Part shown: positions 31,500-41,761 of the stretch, one piece after another
How the letters are laid out: each line of letters begins with the position of its first letter
Numbering within the stretch: position 1 is the first letter of the stretch
Assembly (NCBI GenBank): GCA_052258065.1
Contig: JBQQPY010000002.1
Coordinates: forward strand, 1,302,001-1,366,000
Source of the DNA: JBQQPY01 sp052258065
GTDB lineage: Bacteria > Pseudomonadota > Gammaproteobacteria > Enterobacterales > Enterobacteriaceae
Length of the DNA stretch: 64,000 bases
Direction: 5' to 3'
Position numbers and translations under genes: made by a program
The notes under the pieces: model-generated
The model's database searches: none
Seen by the model: the letters and a program-made list of their open reading frames with translations, nothing else
What the model was told of the DNA's origin: nothing

Positions 31500-32430
31500 A
31501 GCTAGAGCCCTTTTTTATCTATTCCGGTTTATATCTCGCTGCAAAAAGTTGCATTCTACAGCGAATCAACATTTCTTGCCGAAGATTTTCTGAGCAGTGA
31601 TTTCATCTGAATAAATGCCATACCAATAGGATTTAAATCTTGTAAATAAGACGGAAAATATTGCATTTTTAGCTTTAATGGTTTCTCTTGCATTATCAAC
31701 TTTATGATTAACTAAGTTGTTTATTATAATAATATTCGCTTGTAAATATTATGGAGCAAATCCTTATTCTGCATATGCAAGGAAAGTATGTATATTCATG
31801 GCTCTATCGAGTAGCATTATTGCACTTAATCTAGAGAGGGGCGTGCCAGAAGTAAGTATCGTCGTTTTGCAGTTGGCGTGTGGGGCATATCTCTTGCAGC
31901 CTTAACCTAGTCTACTGCAACACTTTAACTGACTCATATTTGTCGTTTTTACCGTTTTATCAATGATAAAAAGCCTCTCTAGTGAGAATATGACATTTCT
32001 TTAGACCATGACTTGCACGGATGAACGACATCCTTATTCTCTTATTCATAACTGTTATTATATGGTAGTAAAAAGCGATAGAGTGGCAAGACTAGTTCAA
32101 ATGCTGAAAGCACTTTTCAGATAGGGTTAGATTATAAGACTCATTAATAAGCATCAGGATAAAATCAAAATACGCATAAATTTTTAATACGCGATTCGGG
32201 GTCTCTATAGGTTTGAACCTACAACCCGAGGTTTTACGAGATTACTTCCTCGAACGAGCCGCAGTAGAAAATCGCCTATTTTATGTCTATTTATCCCTGC
32301 ACGTTCAGCGCCACTCGATTCAATGAGTCTGATTATTCGCGATCTTAAATACTCACTATAATAATATGCCATTTAGATCTTAGAGAAAAATTATCTATAC
32401 TATATAGATAGATTGCTATATAATATACAC
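31500..32430 (-). mobile_element. IS630-like family A, near full length, decayed
   Basis: Runs from a 3' end resembling those at 30470 and 38655 through the DDE region near 31600-31720 to the 5' region near 32230-32400. It carries the same family-wide blocks as 1986-2930. Stops occur throughout. Confidence 0.6.
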
Positions 32431-32439
32431 TAAATATCT

Positions 32440-32640
32440 TTTATGGTGTTTTTAATATTCTCTAGTAGAATAGTCATCTACTTGACAGCGTCTATTTTCA
32501 GCAAAGCTTAAGCTTTTCTGGGTAAAGCACATAGAGAAAATAGTTCAATTATGTATATATCTTGAAAGTAAATCATTTATTTATGGTTTCCTGAGTTTTC
32601 AGTAAGATGAAAATAAAGTGTCGAATAACAGGTCTATGAA
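32440..32640. repeat. Repeat C copy and IS481-like end
   Basis: 32440-32545 matches 50085-50170 and, inverted, 33250-33340 (shared TCTCTAG(C/T)AGA(A/G)TA and GTCTA(T)TTT(C)CAG blocks). 32567-32640 matches the outer IS481-like end. Repeat C may be a flanking part of that element. No coding potential. Confidence 0.4.
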
Positions 32641-32689
32641 ATATTGATACAAATCAAACCTAAACTTTAAAAAACATACTACTTTGTGC

Positions 32690-33020
32690 ACTGTAAGACA
32701 AGGATAACTTCCGAGTGCTCTTCACCGGCGATATCAAAACCTCCGAAACTGGTATTGCTGCGCATGGCTACGAGCGCATTGCACGCCGAGATCCTACATA
32801 TGCCTTATTACAACCGCTACCTTTTTACGAGGGACGCGACCGTAGGTAGCGCCAATCCTCGTCGAGACGCGCTATAGTCCCTGACGCCCGCCGGCTGAGG
32901 GGGTGATAAAGCCTTCTACCGGGGTCTTTGGGATTCGCCATCGGGATGCAGCGCTAAGCAGCCAGTTAAGCGTACGTTTTTATCTGCAGTCGTTTGAGAC
33001 GCTGGCCTATAGGGGTCACG
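32690..33020 (+). pseudogene. comEC/ycaI remnant, C-terminal region
   Basis: Near 32715 a frame reads VLFTGDIKTSETGIA, resembling the LLTGDIE motif of the C-terminal metallo-beta-lactamase-like domain of ComEC/YcaI. Another frame near 32770 reads SALHAEILHMPYYN, resembling its AEILHMPHHGS region. In E. coli ycaI lies directly upstream of msbA, and here the remnant is about 1.5 kb upstream of msbA with IS DNA between. Several frames and stops; most of the gene (the membrane channel part) is gone. Assignment rests on two short matches and synteny. Confidence 0.5.
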
Positions 33021-33079
33021 CTTTACGCTAATGGCTTATCAGTTATTTAGTATTGTTGCGCTAAATAGGTGAAATAAGT

Positions 33080-33370
33080 TGTTATTAGTCTAGACACTGA
33101 TAAACCCGCCATTTCGCATCTGATTTTTTATCTTACTGAAAGCAGGAAGCTATAAATAAATTATTTTTAATAAAAATAAACACCTAAGCTGTTTTGTTAA
33201 CTCAGAACGTGAAATCTTAAATCTCATGTGTTTTATCGCATTTCCCCTTTATTACTAGCCTTACTGAACCAAGCTTAAGCTACACTGGGAATGAATTCTT
33301 TTTAAGTGAAAGAATGCTCTGCTAGAGCATATCAAAAACGCCATAACGGGTGATTACCATGCAATTCACG
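33080..33370. repeat. IS481-like end plus inverted repeat C
   Basis: 33090-33240 matches the IS481-like outer end at 38990-39110 in the same orientation. 33250-33360 matches repeat C in inverted orientation (compare 32440 and 50085). No open frame of note. Confidence 0.4.
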
Positions 33371-33389
33371 GCCAACATACGCCTCGTTA

Positions 33390-34400
33390 CCTAGAGCACT
33401 TTCATCTCCAGTTTGCTAAATAGTCATTCATCTATATGTTATAAATAATTTTTCTCTGAGACTTAAATGACAGACTCTCACAGTGAGGACTTAAAATCGC
33501 GAATCATTAGATTAATTGAGGCAGATAGCTCTGCACTCGTAGCGGCGGATAGATATCAAATAGACTCCTCTACTGTGACTTATTTGAGTAAGCAATTCCG
33601 CAAGATAGGAAGTTACAGCGCTAAACCTAGAGGAAACCTGAATCGCGGGTCAAAAAATTGATACGTATTCTAATTTTATCTTAACGCTTATTATTTTTGA
33701 TCTAACCTTGTCTAAAATACAGTTTTTGCTGAAAGTGCTTTTAACATTCAAACGAACGTTGTCACTCTATCTCGCGTTTTACCGCTATACGATAACAGTT
33801 AAAGAAGACCCTACATGCAACTGAATAGCAATGCCATGATACCGTTCATGCGCGTAAATTATAGTCTGAAGAAATATCATATTATTTGCTAGCGGAGCTT
33901 ATTTTTATTGATGAAACGGCAACAACGGGAAATATGAGTAAATTAAAGAGCCGTAGCAGAGAAAGTCAACGATTCCGAATTGATGCCTAACATGCCCGCC
34001 AGGAAAAGATGATTACTCCTTGCTGGCATATATTTATCTGGATTAAATACAAGCATGCCACTCGATGGAGGAATAAACGGACATACTTTCTTTGTTTATA
34101 TAACATAGATGCTTATTTCTAAACTTTTTAGGGAATATCGTGATAATGGGTAATTTAACTACTCATAAATTTGATCGTGCACGAGAAGCTATTGAGGTCA
34201 AAGATGTCATTCTTCTTTATCTTCCGCCTCATTCACCGGATTGATATCCTATCCAGATGGCGTTTTCTAAGCTGAAATCACTGCTCAAAAAATATTCAGA
34301 AGAACCGTTGATTTGCTGTGAAATGCAATAACTCAAGCTATTCAGTTCATTTACTATAAAGATTGTGACAATTTTGCGAGATGTAAACCGGAATAAATGA
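33390..34400 (+). mobile_element. IS630-like family A, best preserved copy
   Basis: An N-terminal frame at 33467-33661 (64 codons) reads SEDLKSRIIRLIEADSSALVA followed by a helix-turn-helix-like segment, as in IS630 family transposases. The C-terminal DDE region at 34190-34330 reads REAIEVKDVILLYLPPHSPD then a stop, then MAFSKLKSLLKK. The middle has DE-TATTGNMSKLKSRSRE-type fragments at about 33915. Defective, but it defines the family best. It sits upstream of msbA. Confidence 0.7.
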
Positions 34401-34567
34401 AAAGTACCCTAACCGAAATTTGAGTATCGATTTAACCGACGTTATGACTTAGCAGCACTTATACAGCGCCTCTTGGTGGGGATATTCACAGTACCCGTAA
34501 TACCACACAGCCTGTTGAGGCTAGCTAAGAAAATACGTAATTTAGATGCGGAATGACGAGTAAATAA

Positions 34568-36319
34568 ATGCTAAACGATAAAGAGCTCTCCACCTGGCAG
34601 ACTTTCCGGCGACTTTGGCCGATGATCTCACCTTTCAAGACAGGTCTGATCGTCGCGGCGATGGCGCTGATATTAAATGCCGCCAGCGACACCTTTATGC
34701 TATCATTACTTAAACCCCTACTGGATGACGGATTTGGCAAAGCTAACAGCAACATTCTGGTTTGGATGATGCTACTTGTGGTGATTGCTCTAATGGTGCT
34801 ACGCGGCGTTAGCGGCTTTGTCTCTAGCTATTGCGTATCCTGGGTTTCCGGCAAGGTAGTGATGAACATGCGACGTCGGCTGTTCAATCACATGATGGAT
34901 ATGCCAGTATCTTTTTTCGATCAGCAATCTACCGGGACCCTCCTTTCACGTATTACCTACGATTCCGAACAGGTAGCTTCAGCCTCCTCTGGCGCGCTGA
35001 TTACTGTAATTCGTGAAGGGGCATCGATCATTGGGCTATTTACGATGATGTTTTATTATAGTTGGCAACTATCGCTAATTCTGGTGGTAATTGCACCCGC
35101 GGTATCCTTTGCCATCCGGCAAGTATCAAAGCGATTTCGCCAAATTAGTAAAAGAATGCAGAACACCATGGGGCAGGTGACTACCAGCGCCGAGCAGATG
35201 CTTAAAGGGCATAAGGAAGTGCTAATTTTTGGCGGGCAGAAAGTGGAAAACGAGCGATTCAATAGCGTCAGTAACCGCATGCGCCAACAGGGCATGAAAA
35301 TGGTAGCCGCCTCCTCGGTTTCAGAGCCGCTTATACAGTTTATCGCATCGCTTGCACTGGCTTTTGTCTTGTATGCTGCAAGCTTTCCGGCGATCATGAA
35401 AACCTTGACCGCCGGCACCATTACCGTCGTATTTTCGTCAATGATTGCCCTAATGCGCCCGTTGAAATCCCTGACTAATGTTAACGCTCAGTTTCAGCGC
35501 GGTATGGCGGCCTGCCAGACGCTATTTTCCATTCTTGATATGGAAACCGAAAAAGATGAGGGCACGGTAGAAGTTAAGCGCGTTAAAGGTGAGATCGCCT
35601 TTAAAGGCGTTACCTTTTCTTATCCGAGCAAAGAGACACCTTCGCTGCACAATATTAGTCTAGCCATTCCGGAGGGGCATACGGTAGCATTGGTAGGGCG
35701 CTCAGGCTCCGGTAAATCAACTATCGCCAATTTATTAACGCGTTTTTACGATATTCAGCAGGGACAGATCCTGCTAGACGGTACCGATTTGCGCGCGTAT
35801 AAGCTTACCTCGCTGCGTAACCAGGTAGCACTGGTTTCCCAAAACGTGCATTTATTTAATGATACTATCGCCAACAATATCACGTATGCCCGCAAGGCAA
35901 CCTACTCCCGTGAACAGGTTGAGAACGCGGCACGCATGGCTTATGCTATGGATTTCATAGAAAAAATGAACATGGGCTTAGATACAGTGATAGGTGAAAA
36001 TGGCGTCTTGCTCTCCGGCGGCCAGCGGCAGCGCATCGCGATCGCCCGCGCGCTGCTGCGCGATTGCCCCATACTTATTCTCGACGAAGCTACCTCGGCG
36101 CTTGATACTGAATCCGAACGGGCAATACAAAAAGCGCTGGATACGCTGCAGAAGAATCGAACCTCCCTGATTATTGCCCATCGCTTATCCACCATTGAAA
36201 AAGCCGATGAAATTCTTGTCATCGAGGAGGGACGGATCGTTGAGCGCGGTAATCATGAGGAACTGATGTTGCGCCAAGGGCCTTACGCTCAGCTCTACCG
36301 GTTACAATTCGGCCAATGA
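34568..36319 (+). CDS. msbA: Lipid A flippase MsbA (ABC transporter)
   Basis: Flips core-lipid A across the inner membrane using ATP; a homodimer with a membrane domain and ABC domain in one chain. The 583 residues match E. coli (582). The N-terminal half holds six membrane segments; the ABC half has Walker A GRSGSGKST at about 375-383, the Q-loop region LVSQNVHLFND, signature LSGGQRQRIAIARALL at about 481 and Walker B LILDEATSALD, with the switch histidine in IIAHRLSTIEKADEI. Intact frame. The stop overlaps the lpxK ATG (ATGA), as in E. coli. Confidence 0.96.
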   Translation: MLNDKELSTWQTFRRLWPMISPFKTGLIVAAMALILNAASDTFMLSLLKPLLDDGFGKANSNILVWMMLLVVIALMVLRGVSGFVSSYCVSWVSGKVVMNMRRRLFNHMMDMPVSFFDQQSTGTLLSRITYDSEQVASASSGALITVIREGASIIGLFTMMFYYSWQLSLILVVIAPAVSFAIRQVSKRFRQISKRMQNTMGQVTTSAEQMLKGHKEVLIFGGQKVENERFNSVSNRMRQQGMKMVAASSVSEPLIQFIASLALAFVLYAASFPAIMKTLTAGTITVVFSSMIALMRPLKSLTNVNAQFQRGMAACQTLFSILDMETEKDEGTVEVKRVKGEIAFKGVTFSYPSKETPSLHNISLAIPEGHTVALVGRSGSGKSTIANLLTRFYDIQQGQILLDGTDLRAYKLTSLRNQVALVSQNVHLFNDTIANNITYARKATYSREQVENAARMAYAMDFIEKMNMGLDTVIGENGVLLSGGQRQRIAIARALLRDCPILILDEATSALDTESERAIQKALDTLQKNRTSLIIAHRLSTIEKADEILVIEEGRIVERGNHEELMLRQGPYAQLYRLQFGQ

Positions 36320-37348
36320 TTACCCGCATCTGGTCCGGCACCTCACACCTATATCTTCTGCTACTCCCGTTTTCTTGGGTGTACGGATTAGTAACAGCGC
36401 TTATCCGTTGCAGTTACCGACGCGGCTGGCGTAAAGTGCATCGCTTTCCGCTGCCGATCGTAGTGGTGGGCAACCTGACCGCTGGCGGCAACGGTAAAAC
36501 ACCACTGGTGCTATGGCTTGTAAAGCAACTGCAAGAGCGCGGATGGCGAGTCGGAGTTGTGTCCCGTGGCTACGGCGCGCGAGCAGTGCAGTATCCTCTG
36601 CTGCTGGACGCCACCACGACCAGCGCGCAGTGTGGTGACGAGCCGCTATTAATCTGGCAGCGAACCGGGGCACCAGTTGCGGTAGCGCCCCGGCGTGCCG
36701 AAGCGGTAGCAGCGCTGCTGCGCGCGCAGCCTAGACGTAGTCGTGACCGATGACGGTTTGCAGCATTATGCACTGGGGCGAGATATCGAGTGGGTGGTTA
36801 TCGACGGCGTGCGTCGGTTCGGTAATAACCGTTGTCTGCCCGCCGGTCCCATGCGCGAAAGTGCCGACCGCCTACAGCAGGTGCAGGCAGTCATCGTCAA
36901 CGGCGGTTGCGCCCGTTCTGGCGAGGTGACGATGCAGCTTGTCGCTGGCGCTGCTGTCAATTTACTTACAGGTGAGCGTCGCGTGCTTACCGCTTTGACG
37001 CCGTTTGTGGCGATAGCCGGAATTAGTTATCCGGCGCGCTTCTTCGCTACGGTACATGCGGAAGGCGTGACGCCGGTGCGGGAGGTAGCGTTTCGCGATC
37101 ATCAGGCATACCGGCAGCATATGCTTGCCGCGCTAGTTGTGCCGAATCAGCAGTTGCTCATGACCGAGAAAGACGCGGTTAAATGCCGATCTTTCGCCCA
37201 GGCGAATTGGTGGTATCTGCCGGTCGACGCGCGCCTGCTTGACGGTGCGGAGCAGAGTTTGCTGACGCCGGTTGAGCAGGCTATCCGGCACTATAAGTTG
37301 GCGGCGAAAAAACTTAATGCGCAAGCTTCACTGTCACTACCCCTCTGA
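36316..37348 (+). pseudogene. lpxK: lpxK with one frameshift (tetraacyldisaccharide 4'-kinase)
   Basis: LpxK adds the 4'-phosphate of lipid A using ATP at the membrane. The first frame (145 codons) contains the N-terminal membrane anchor and P-loop VVGNLTAGGNGKTPLVLWL (about 47-65). It ends by frameshift at about 36730, and a second frame takes over within VTDDGLQHYALGRDIEWV and runs on through VIDGVRRFG to TEKDAVKCRSF and the natural stop. The shift equals +1 or -2 modulo 3; a loss of one copy of a five-base direct repeat (AGCCT) would explain it. Total length about 344 codons (E. coli 328). It overlaps msbA by four bases. If real, the last kinase step before Kdo addition is blocked. Confidence 0.85.
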
Positions 37349-37715
37349 CGACTAGCTATAAGCTCAGCGCACTTAAATTCGCTTTGGTATTACCACCCAC
37401 AATGCGGTCATATGCTTCTTTGCTCAGTTTACGTCTCAGAATTGCCTCAAGGCTTTCTTGGGAAGAACAATGCTTGACTGCTTAATCTTACGAGCGCCTA
37501 TTTATAAAATCTCAGCTAATGCCTTGCCATACAGATGCTGCATACGTCTGCTTGATGCAACTTTCCGTGCGGCATACTTATCCTTGCTGATCAATGCTTT
37601 CAGTTGCGTTTTTTCTTCTAACCCAAGAGCAATAATGTATTTTTATTGCTCTATTTTAAGGAATTTTTTCAGCTCTAGCTACAGACGCTGCAACTGCCAT
37701 TTTTACGTGTTCAGA
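37345..37715 (-). mobile_element. IS630-like family B, 5' part
   Basis: Carries the family B 5' terminus at the right (near 37690-37715, compare 63560) and the N-terminal coding part up to about the SDAE region at the left. It ends against the 3' end of lpxK. It is joined head to head with a family B C-terminal fragment of opposite orientation. Confidence 0.6.
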
Positions 37716-38320
37716 AGCCAGACATGTATCGTAAGATCTATAAGCCGACACATCCGGTAGTTTTCATAGACGAGCACTCTTGTCAATTTATTAAATAAAC
37801 AAGCGTGAGGCTCCCATTAAGACCTGAAAACCTGCTCAGAAAGACTGTGAATACAAGCATCTGGTCGTGTATAATGTCTTCATGACTGGTAGGTCTTTAG
37901 CGGGTCATCAGTTAAACAAAATGACTGAGAATAGAACGAGAATCGATTGGGCTCACTTTTTAAAAATATATTAACACAATATTCTTACAAATATTGAATT
38001 ATACTGTTCATGGACAATCTCAAAATCTATAGCCTAGTTTCGTTGTACTAAATCTTTCTGCTGGATTTCACCAAGATTTATAATATTTTTTAAATTTTTA
38101 TACACCTAGGCATGGCAGTTGGCTAAACATGGCAAAAATTAAACTCAATCTAATGACGAATCAATGCCTAAATCGTTATATTTACAATATTGAGAAATTA
38201 CAAAGTAGAGTCACTACTTGATACATATAACGTCACAAGACAAACGCTAAGATCAATTGATATTTTACTACTGATAAGCCTCCTATCAAGCTCAAGCGTC
38301 TCTATCTATCACCTAATATA
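37716..38320 (+). mobile_element. IS630-like family B, 3' part
   Basis: Starts abruptly inside the transposase (RQTCIVRSI..., central YRKIYKPTHPVVFIDE-type region) and continues to the C-terminal region and end. With the fragment on its left it forms a hybrid with the 5' part in minus and the 3' part in plus orientation, which indicates rearrangement through repeated elements. Confidence 0.6.
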
Positions 38321-38654
38321 TAATGTGACATTAACTGTCAAAACCGGTTTAAAGCTGTCCCACTCTTCTAATTAAGTTACCATTATTTAAAGGGAAACTA
38401 ATAAAAACTATGTTAGATATTTGAAAGCCACAAGACAGTTCGATAAAAGATAATCACCTCATCTATATAAGCAATCTCTACATCGTAAAAATGCCAAGCA
38501 GGATGCTAAAACGGCTTCTAAACTATTCCACTCAGAAGTTTACTTTGTTCACGTATCGGTTCGCAGAAAATTTAGGGCTCGTTTATAATTACTTTTCGCG
38601 TTTCACATGACTTTGAATCAATTTTCAATTAGCAGCAACAGCTAGAAAACTGTT
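38321..38654. other. Unassigned spacer
   Basis: AT-rich sequence without a convincing open frame. Its last part (about 38580-38654) resembles flanking sequence of the family A end at 31400-31510. Nothing else is recognised. Confidence 0.3.
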
Positions 38655-38770
38655 ATCTATTCCGGTTGATACCCCGTTTCGATAAAGATTCGATTACAAG
38701 ACTCATCAATAAGCATCAGGATAAAATTACAATACGTATCAATTTTTAATCCGCAATTCGGGTTTCCTCT
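38655..38770 (-). mobile_element. IS630-like family A, internally deleted
   Basis: The 3' outer end of family A (GTTATCTATTCCGGTT at 38657) is fused after about 35 bp to a 5'-side block found at 100-200, 2600-2690, 31190-31260 and 32120-32200. Almost the whole coding region is missing, so this is a short deletion derivative similar in layout to a miniature element. Confidence 0.45.
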
Positions 38771-38779
38771 CGCACATTA

Positions 38780-38990
38780 ACACGTAAAAAGTGTTTATTT
38801 CCAGTGTGGCTCACGCTTGTCTCTGTAAAGCAAGTAGTGAAGTAATTACTATTACTTTTCTTAAAACCGTAATAATTGCAGTTTGATGGAGGCACCATGA
38901 AGCCAAGAAAAAAACGAATCAAAAATATTGTTGAAACAAAATAGATTTAAGATCTCACGTTTTCAGTTTATAAAATAGCCTAACTGTCAT
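38780..38990 (+). repeat. Repeat C and IS481-like leader
   Basis: 38785-38830 matches repeat C. 38840-38940 matches, inverted, 51180-51260 and 61660-61740. It includes a GGAGG site followed by a 15-codon frame starting MKPRKKRIKNIVETK. It may be the transcript leader of the IS481-like element that follows; I do not recognise the small peptide. Confidence 0.35.
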
Positions 38991-39860
38991 TCCGCGCCTG
39001 ATTTTTCTTTTTCATCTTACTGAAAAGCAGGGAAGCATCAATAAATTATTTACTTCTTATAAAGAATAGATAGTTAGACTGTTTTGTGAACTGATAACAT
39101 GAGATTATTAAATTCTTTAGTCCCAAACTATTATATAAAACTTTTTTGTCATACAGCTCCGTTCATAGCAAGATGATTGACGACACTTTTACACACTCAG
39201 CAAGAGTGTCGCTTCCTCCTGAAAACACTTTTTCCCGCCATCTTAATCCAGCCCGGATAGCCGCTTACGCAGGTATGGATTGGGGTGTTTGCGTAAAACA
39301 AAGGAGAAAGCATCAAAATCAAAACACAAAGTACTTAAAAACTATGAGCTTAGTTGCCTATATGTTGACTTGATGAGTATAGCTCAAGCGACTCAATGAG
39401 TTTTATTCGTTACTATGACTACAGATAATGCGCGATATTTTTTGCATACCCTTGCTTGAGTATGTCTCATAATAATTTATCGGACGCTTACTGACAATCA
39501 TAAAATTCACAAACTTTCTTTTCGCCTGCGTAAACGCTTAGACACCGGAAAACATGAATTTGACTGCCTGCATGAAAGCTTTATATAGAGAATTATCTTA
39601 GCCCACTGATGCGCTTATAAAAAATCGTATGGTTAAGCTATTTATTAATAGGCGTATAGAAAATGTACTGAGAAGCGAGAATTTCTATTCTGGTAAAGAA
39701 CTTGAGAGCACAGCGCACGGATGTGTGTAGTCTTTTCAATAAGAAAAGCTTTCGATCAGTATCGGGCAGTAAAACCCCATTAAAGTCTACAATATATTAT
39801 TGCAGCATTAAACAGGATAAAATCTAAATTTTAAAAAAATAACTAACGAAATGTAGTTCC
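38990..39860 (+). mobile_element. IS481-like element, longest copy, decayed
   Basis: Starts with the outer end (compare 3510-3585 inverted), then reads SPDSRLRRYGLGCLRKTKEKA near 39255 (IS481 N-terminal: LSRSGLDRCLRRHGV), NYELSCLYVDLMSIAQ (family: YVDVKYLPQM), SFRLRKRLDTGKHEFDCLHE near 39520 and a C-terminal region near 39650-39820. All catalytic segments contain stops or shifts. It is useful as the family reference. Confidence 0.65.
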
Positions 39861-40009
39861 CCTAGGCGTAACGTGAAAGTTTAGTTTTAGAAGAATTGAA
39901 TTATTTCGGGGATATCAAAAACTGCAAGACTTTCAATAGAAAAAACGGTTTTCGCTAGTGCTATTGACATAAAAATAATCACGCCAGCTACGTTTTTATC
40001 GCGAAGCGA

Positions 40010-40554
40010 CTACAGACGGATAAAATGCTCGCGATAGTAAGCTAATTCCTTCACCGATTCGCGAATATCCTCCAGCGCTTGATGGATATTTTTTTCTCTA
40101 AACCGGCTAGAATTTCTGGCTTCCAGCGACGGGCCAGCTCTTTAAGCGTACTGACATCCAGATAACGGTAATGAAAATACGCTTCCAGCGCTGGCATATA
40201 ACGGAACAAGAAACGCCGATCCTGGCTAATGCTGTTTCCGCAAAGCGGCGACTTTCCGGCAGGAACCCATTCGGCCAAAAAGGCTAGCGTCTGCGCCACG
40301 GCTGCCTCTTCATTAAGCTGACTATGCCGCACCCGATCAACCAGCCTGCTGGAGGTATGGGTGCATATATTCCATTCGTCCATCAGCCCTAACTGGGTGT
40401 CAGATTGATGTATAGCCAATACCGGACCTTCCGCTAGAATAGCAAGATTAGCGTCGGTAACAAGCGTCGCGATTTCGATAATGCGATCGTGCTCGGGATC
40501 TAGCCCAGTCATTTCTAAATCGATCCAAATCAGGTTGTTATCATTTAGCGGCAT
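40010..40554 (-). pseudogene. orn: orn, one -1 frameshift near the end (oligoribonuclease)
   Basis: Orn degrades two- to five-nucleotide RNAs and is essential in E. coli. From the ATG at 40554 (MPLNDNNLIWIDLEMTGLDPE) the frame is conserved through DLEMTG, MDEWN, CGNSISQDRRFLF and DVSTLKELARRWKPEIL, then shifts in a run of seven A (plus-strand T7, 40089-40095). One added A restores IHQALEDIRESVKELAYY, including the last DEDD aspartate and histidine, and a stop at 40010. Corrected length is 181 residues, the E. coli length. The longer open frame upstream of 40554 (to 40761) overlaps divergent rsgA and is not coding. As with recB, slippage rescue or assembly error are real alternatives to loss. 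Confidence 0.88.
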
Positions 40555-40668
40555 GATTTTCTCATAGCAAGAAATATTGGGGTTTATCTTGTAGAATACC
40601 CGATAGAATACATTGTATAATATCTTTTTTATCGCTATAGGCGATTTATCTGCACTACGTAAAGATTC

Positions 40669-41700
40669 GTGAGAAAAAACAAACTGTCTAAAAGACAAGG
40701 GCGCCGGATAGAAACCAACCATCAGCGCCGCCTGCAGCAGCATGAGCACGGCTTCACCCAATGGGATAATCAGCTATTAGGGGGAGCAGAAAGCGTGGTC
40801 GTTAGCCGGTTCGGCATGCATGTCGATGCAGAGTGCGCCGCGGGCCGTAATCTACGTCGCACCCTTAAAGCTCCTAGTCACCGGTAATCGGATTGTCTGG
40901 CGCACCAGTAGCTTAGCCATTCGGGGTCAGCAGTATTGTGGAAGCGGTCCACCCACGCCGTTTCGTACTGACTCGCTTTAATATGTATGGTGGCGTCAAA
41001 CCGATCGCGGCAAAGCTAGATCACATCGTCATTGTCTCTGCCCTTCTGTCCGAACTGTCTTTAGATATTATCAATTAGTACCTGGTGGCATGCAAAACAG
41101 TGGAGGCTCTTATTATACTGAATAAATTTGATTTACTGACGGCGGGGTCCCGGAAGGACGTGGAGCAGAATATAGCTATCTATCGCCGCATCGGCTATCG
41201 AGGGTTGCTGCTGTCAAGCTATACAGGCGAGGGGTGGGTCTTTTTTAGGACGCGCTGGCCGGACATGCCAGTATTTTCGCAGGTCAGTTTCGAGTAAGCA
41301 AGTCGAACCCACTTAATGAATTCCCGGTGGGACCACAGAAGATTTTAATCAGTGGCGTCTTCGATAACTCGGGACTTAGGTAACATATTGCTACTACCGT
41401 CAGGCTATATGACTTCAGTCACGGCGGTTATTTAATTGATTCTTTGGGGTCCGGGAATTTACTCTATGGCATCTAACGCCGGAACTTATTGCCCGCGGTT
41501 TCGCTGAATTCGGGGATTATCTAGATACCTGTAAATTTCGCGACGGACGCTATAATATAAATCGCGACTGCTCGCTCCGTGGTACGGTGGATGGGGTGCT
41601 ATCGCTCGAGAACGTTCCGATAACTACCATCGCATTCTCGACAGAATGGCGCCATTAACGCCCCTAAGACGCGTTGATCGCCCGAACGCTGGCATTTATC
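40669..41700 (+). pseudogene. rsgA: rsgA remnant (ribosome maturation GTPase)
   Basis: Starts at a GTG (40669) with KNKLSKRQGRRIETNHQRRLQ and VVSRFGMHVDAE, matching E. coli RsgA. Later frames read ALIILNKFDLLTAGSRKDVEQN and IYRRIGYRGLLLSSYTGEGW (the GTPase NKxD motif is visible), then FTLWHLTPELIARGFAEFGDYLDTCKF and NYHRILDRM near the end. The Walker A segment is scrambled and many frameshifts occur. It is divergent from orn and followed by psd, the E. coli order orn/rsgA-psd-mscM. It assisted 30S maturation; that activity is lost. Confidence 0.88.
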
Positions 41701-41761
41701 ACTGCCGCCGGCACAATGCGTCTCCATTTTGGCCATTCATTGAAAGAGAAAAGAGGTCCCC

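Noticed and set aside
32200..32260. tRNA-like GTTTGAACCTACAACCC
   Set aside because: The same position in other family A copies (for example near 215) shows it is a variant of IS sequence, without arms that pair.
39146..39373. 75-codon frame (MSYSSVHSKM...) as a possible new small protein
   Set aside because: Read in a neighbouring frame it is the N-terminal region of the IS481-like transposase (LRRYGLGCLRK), so it is element debris.
40555..40761. N-terminal extension of orn by 69 codons
   Set aside because: It overlaps the divergent rsgA start and does not match Orn; the family starts at MPLNDNNLIWIDLEMTG (40554).
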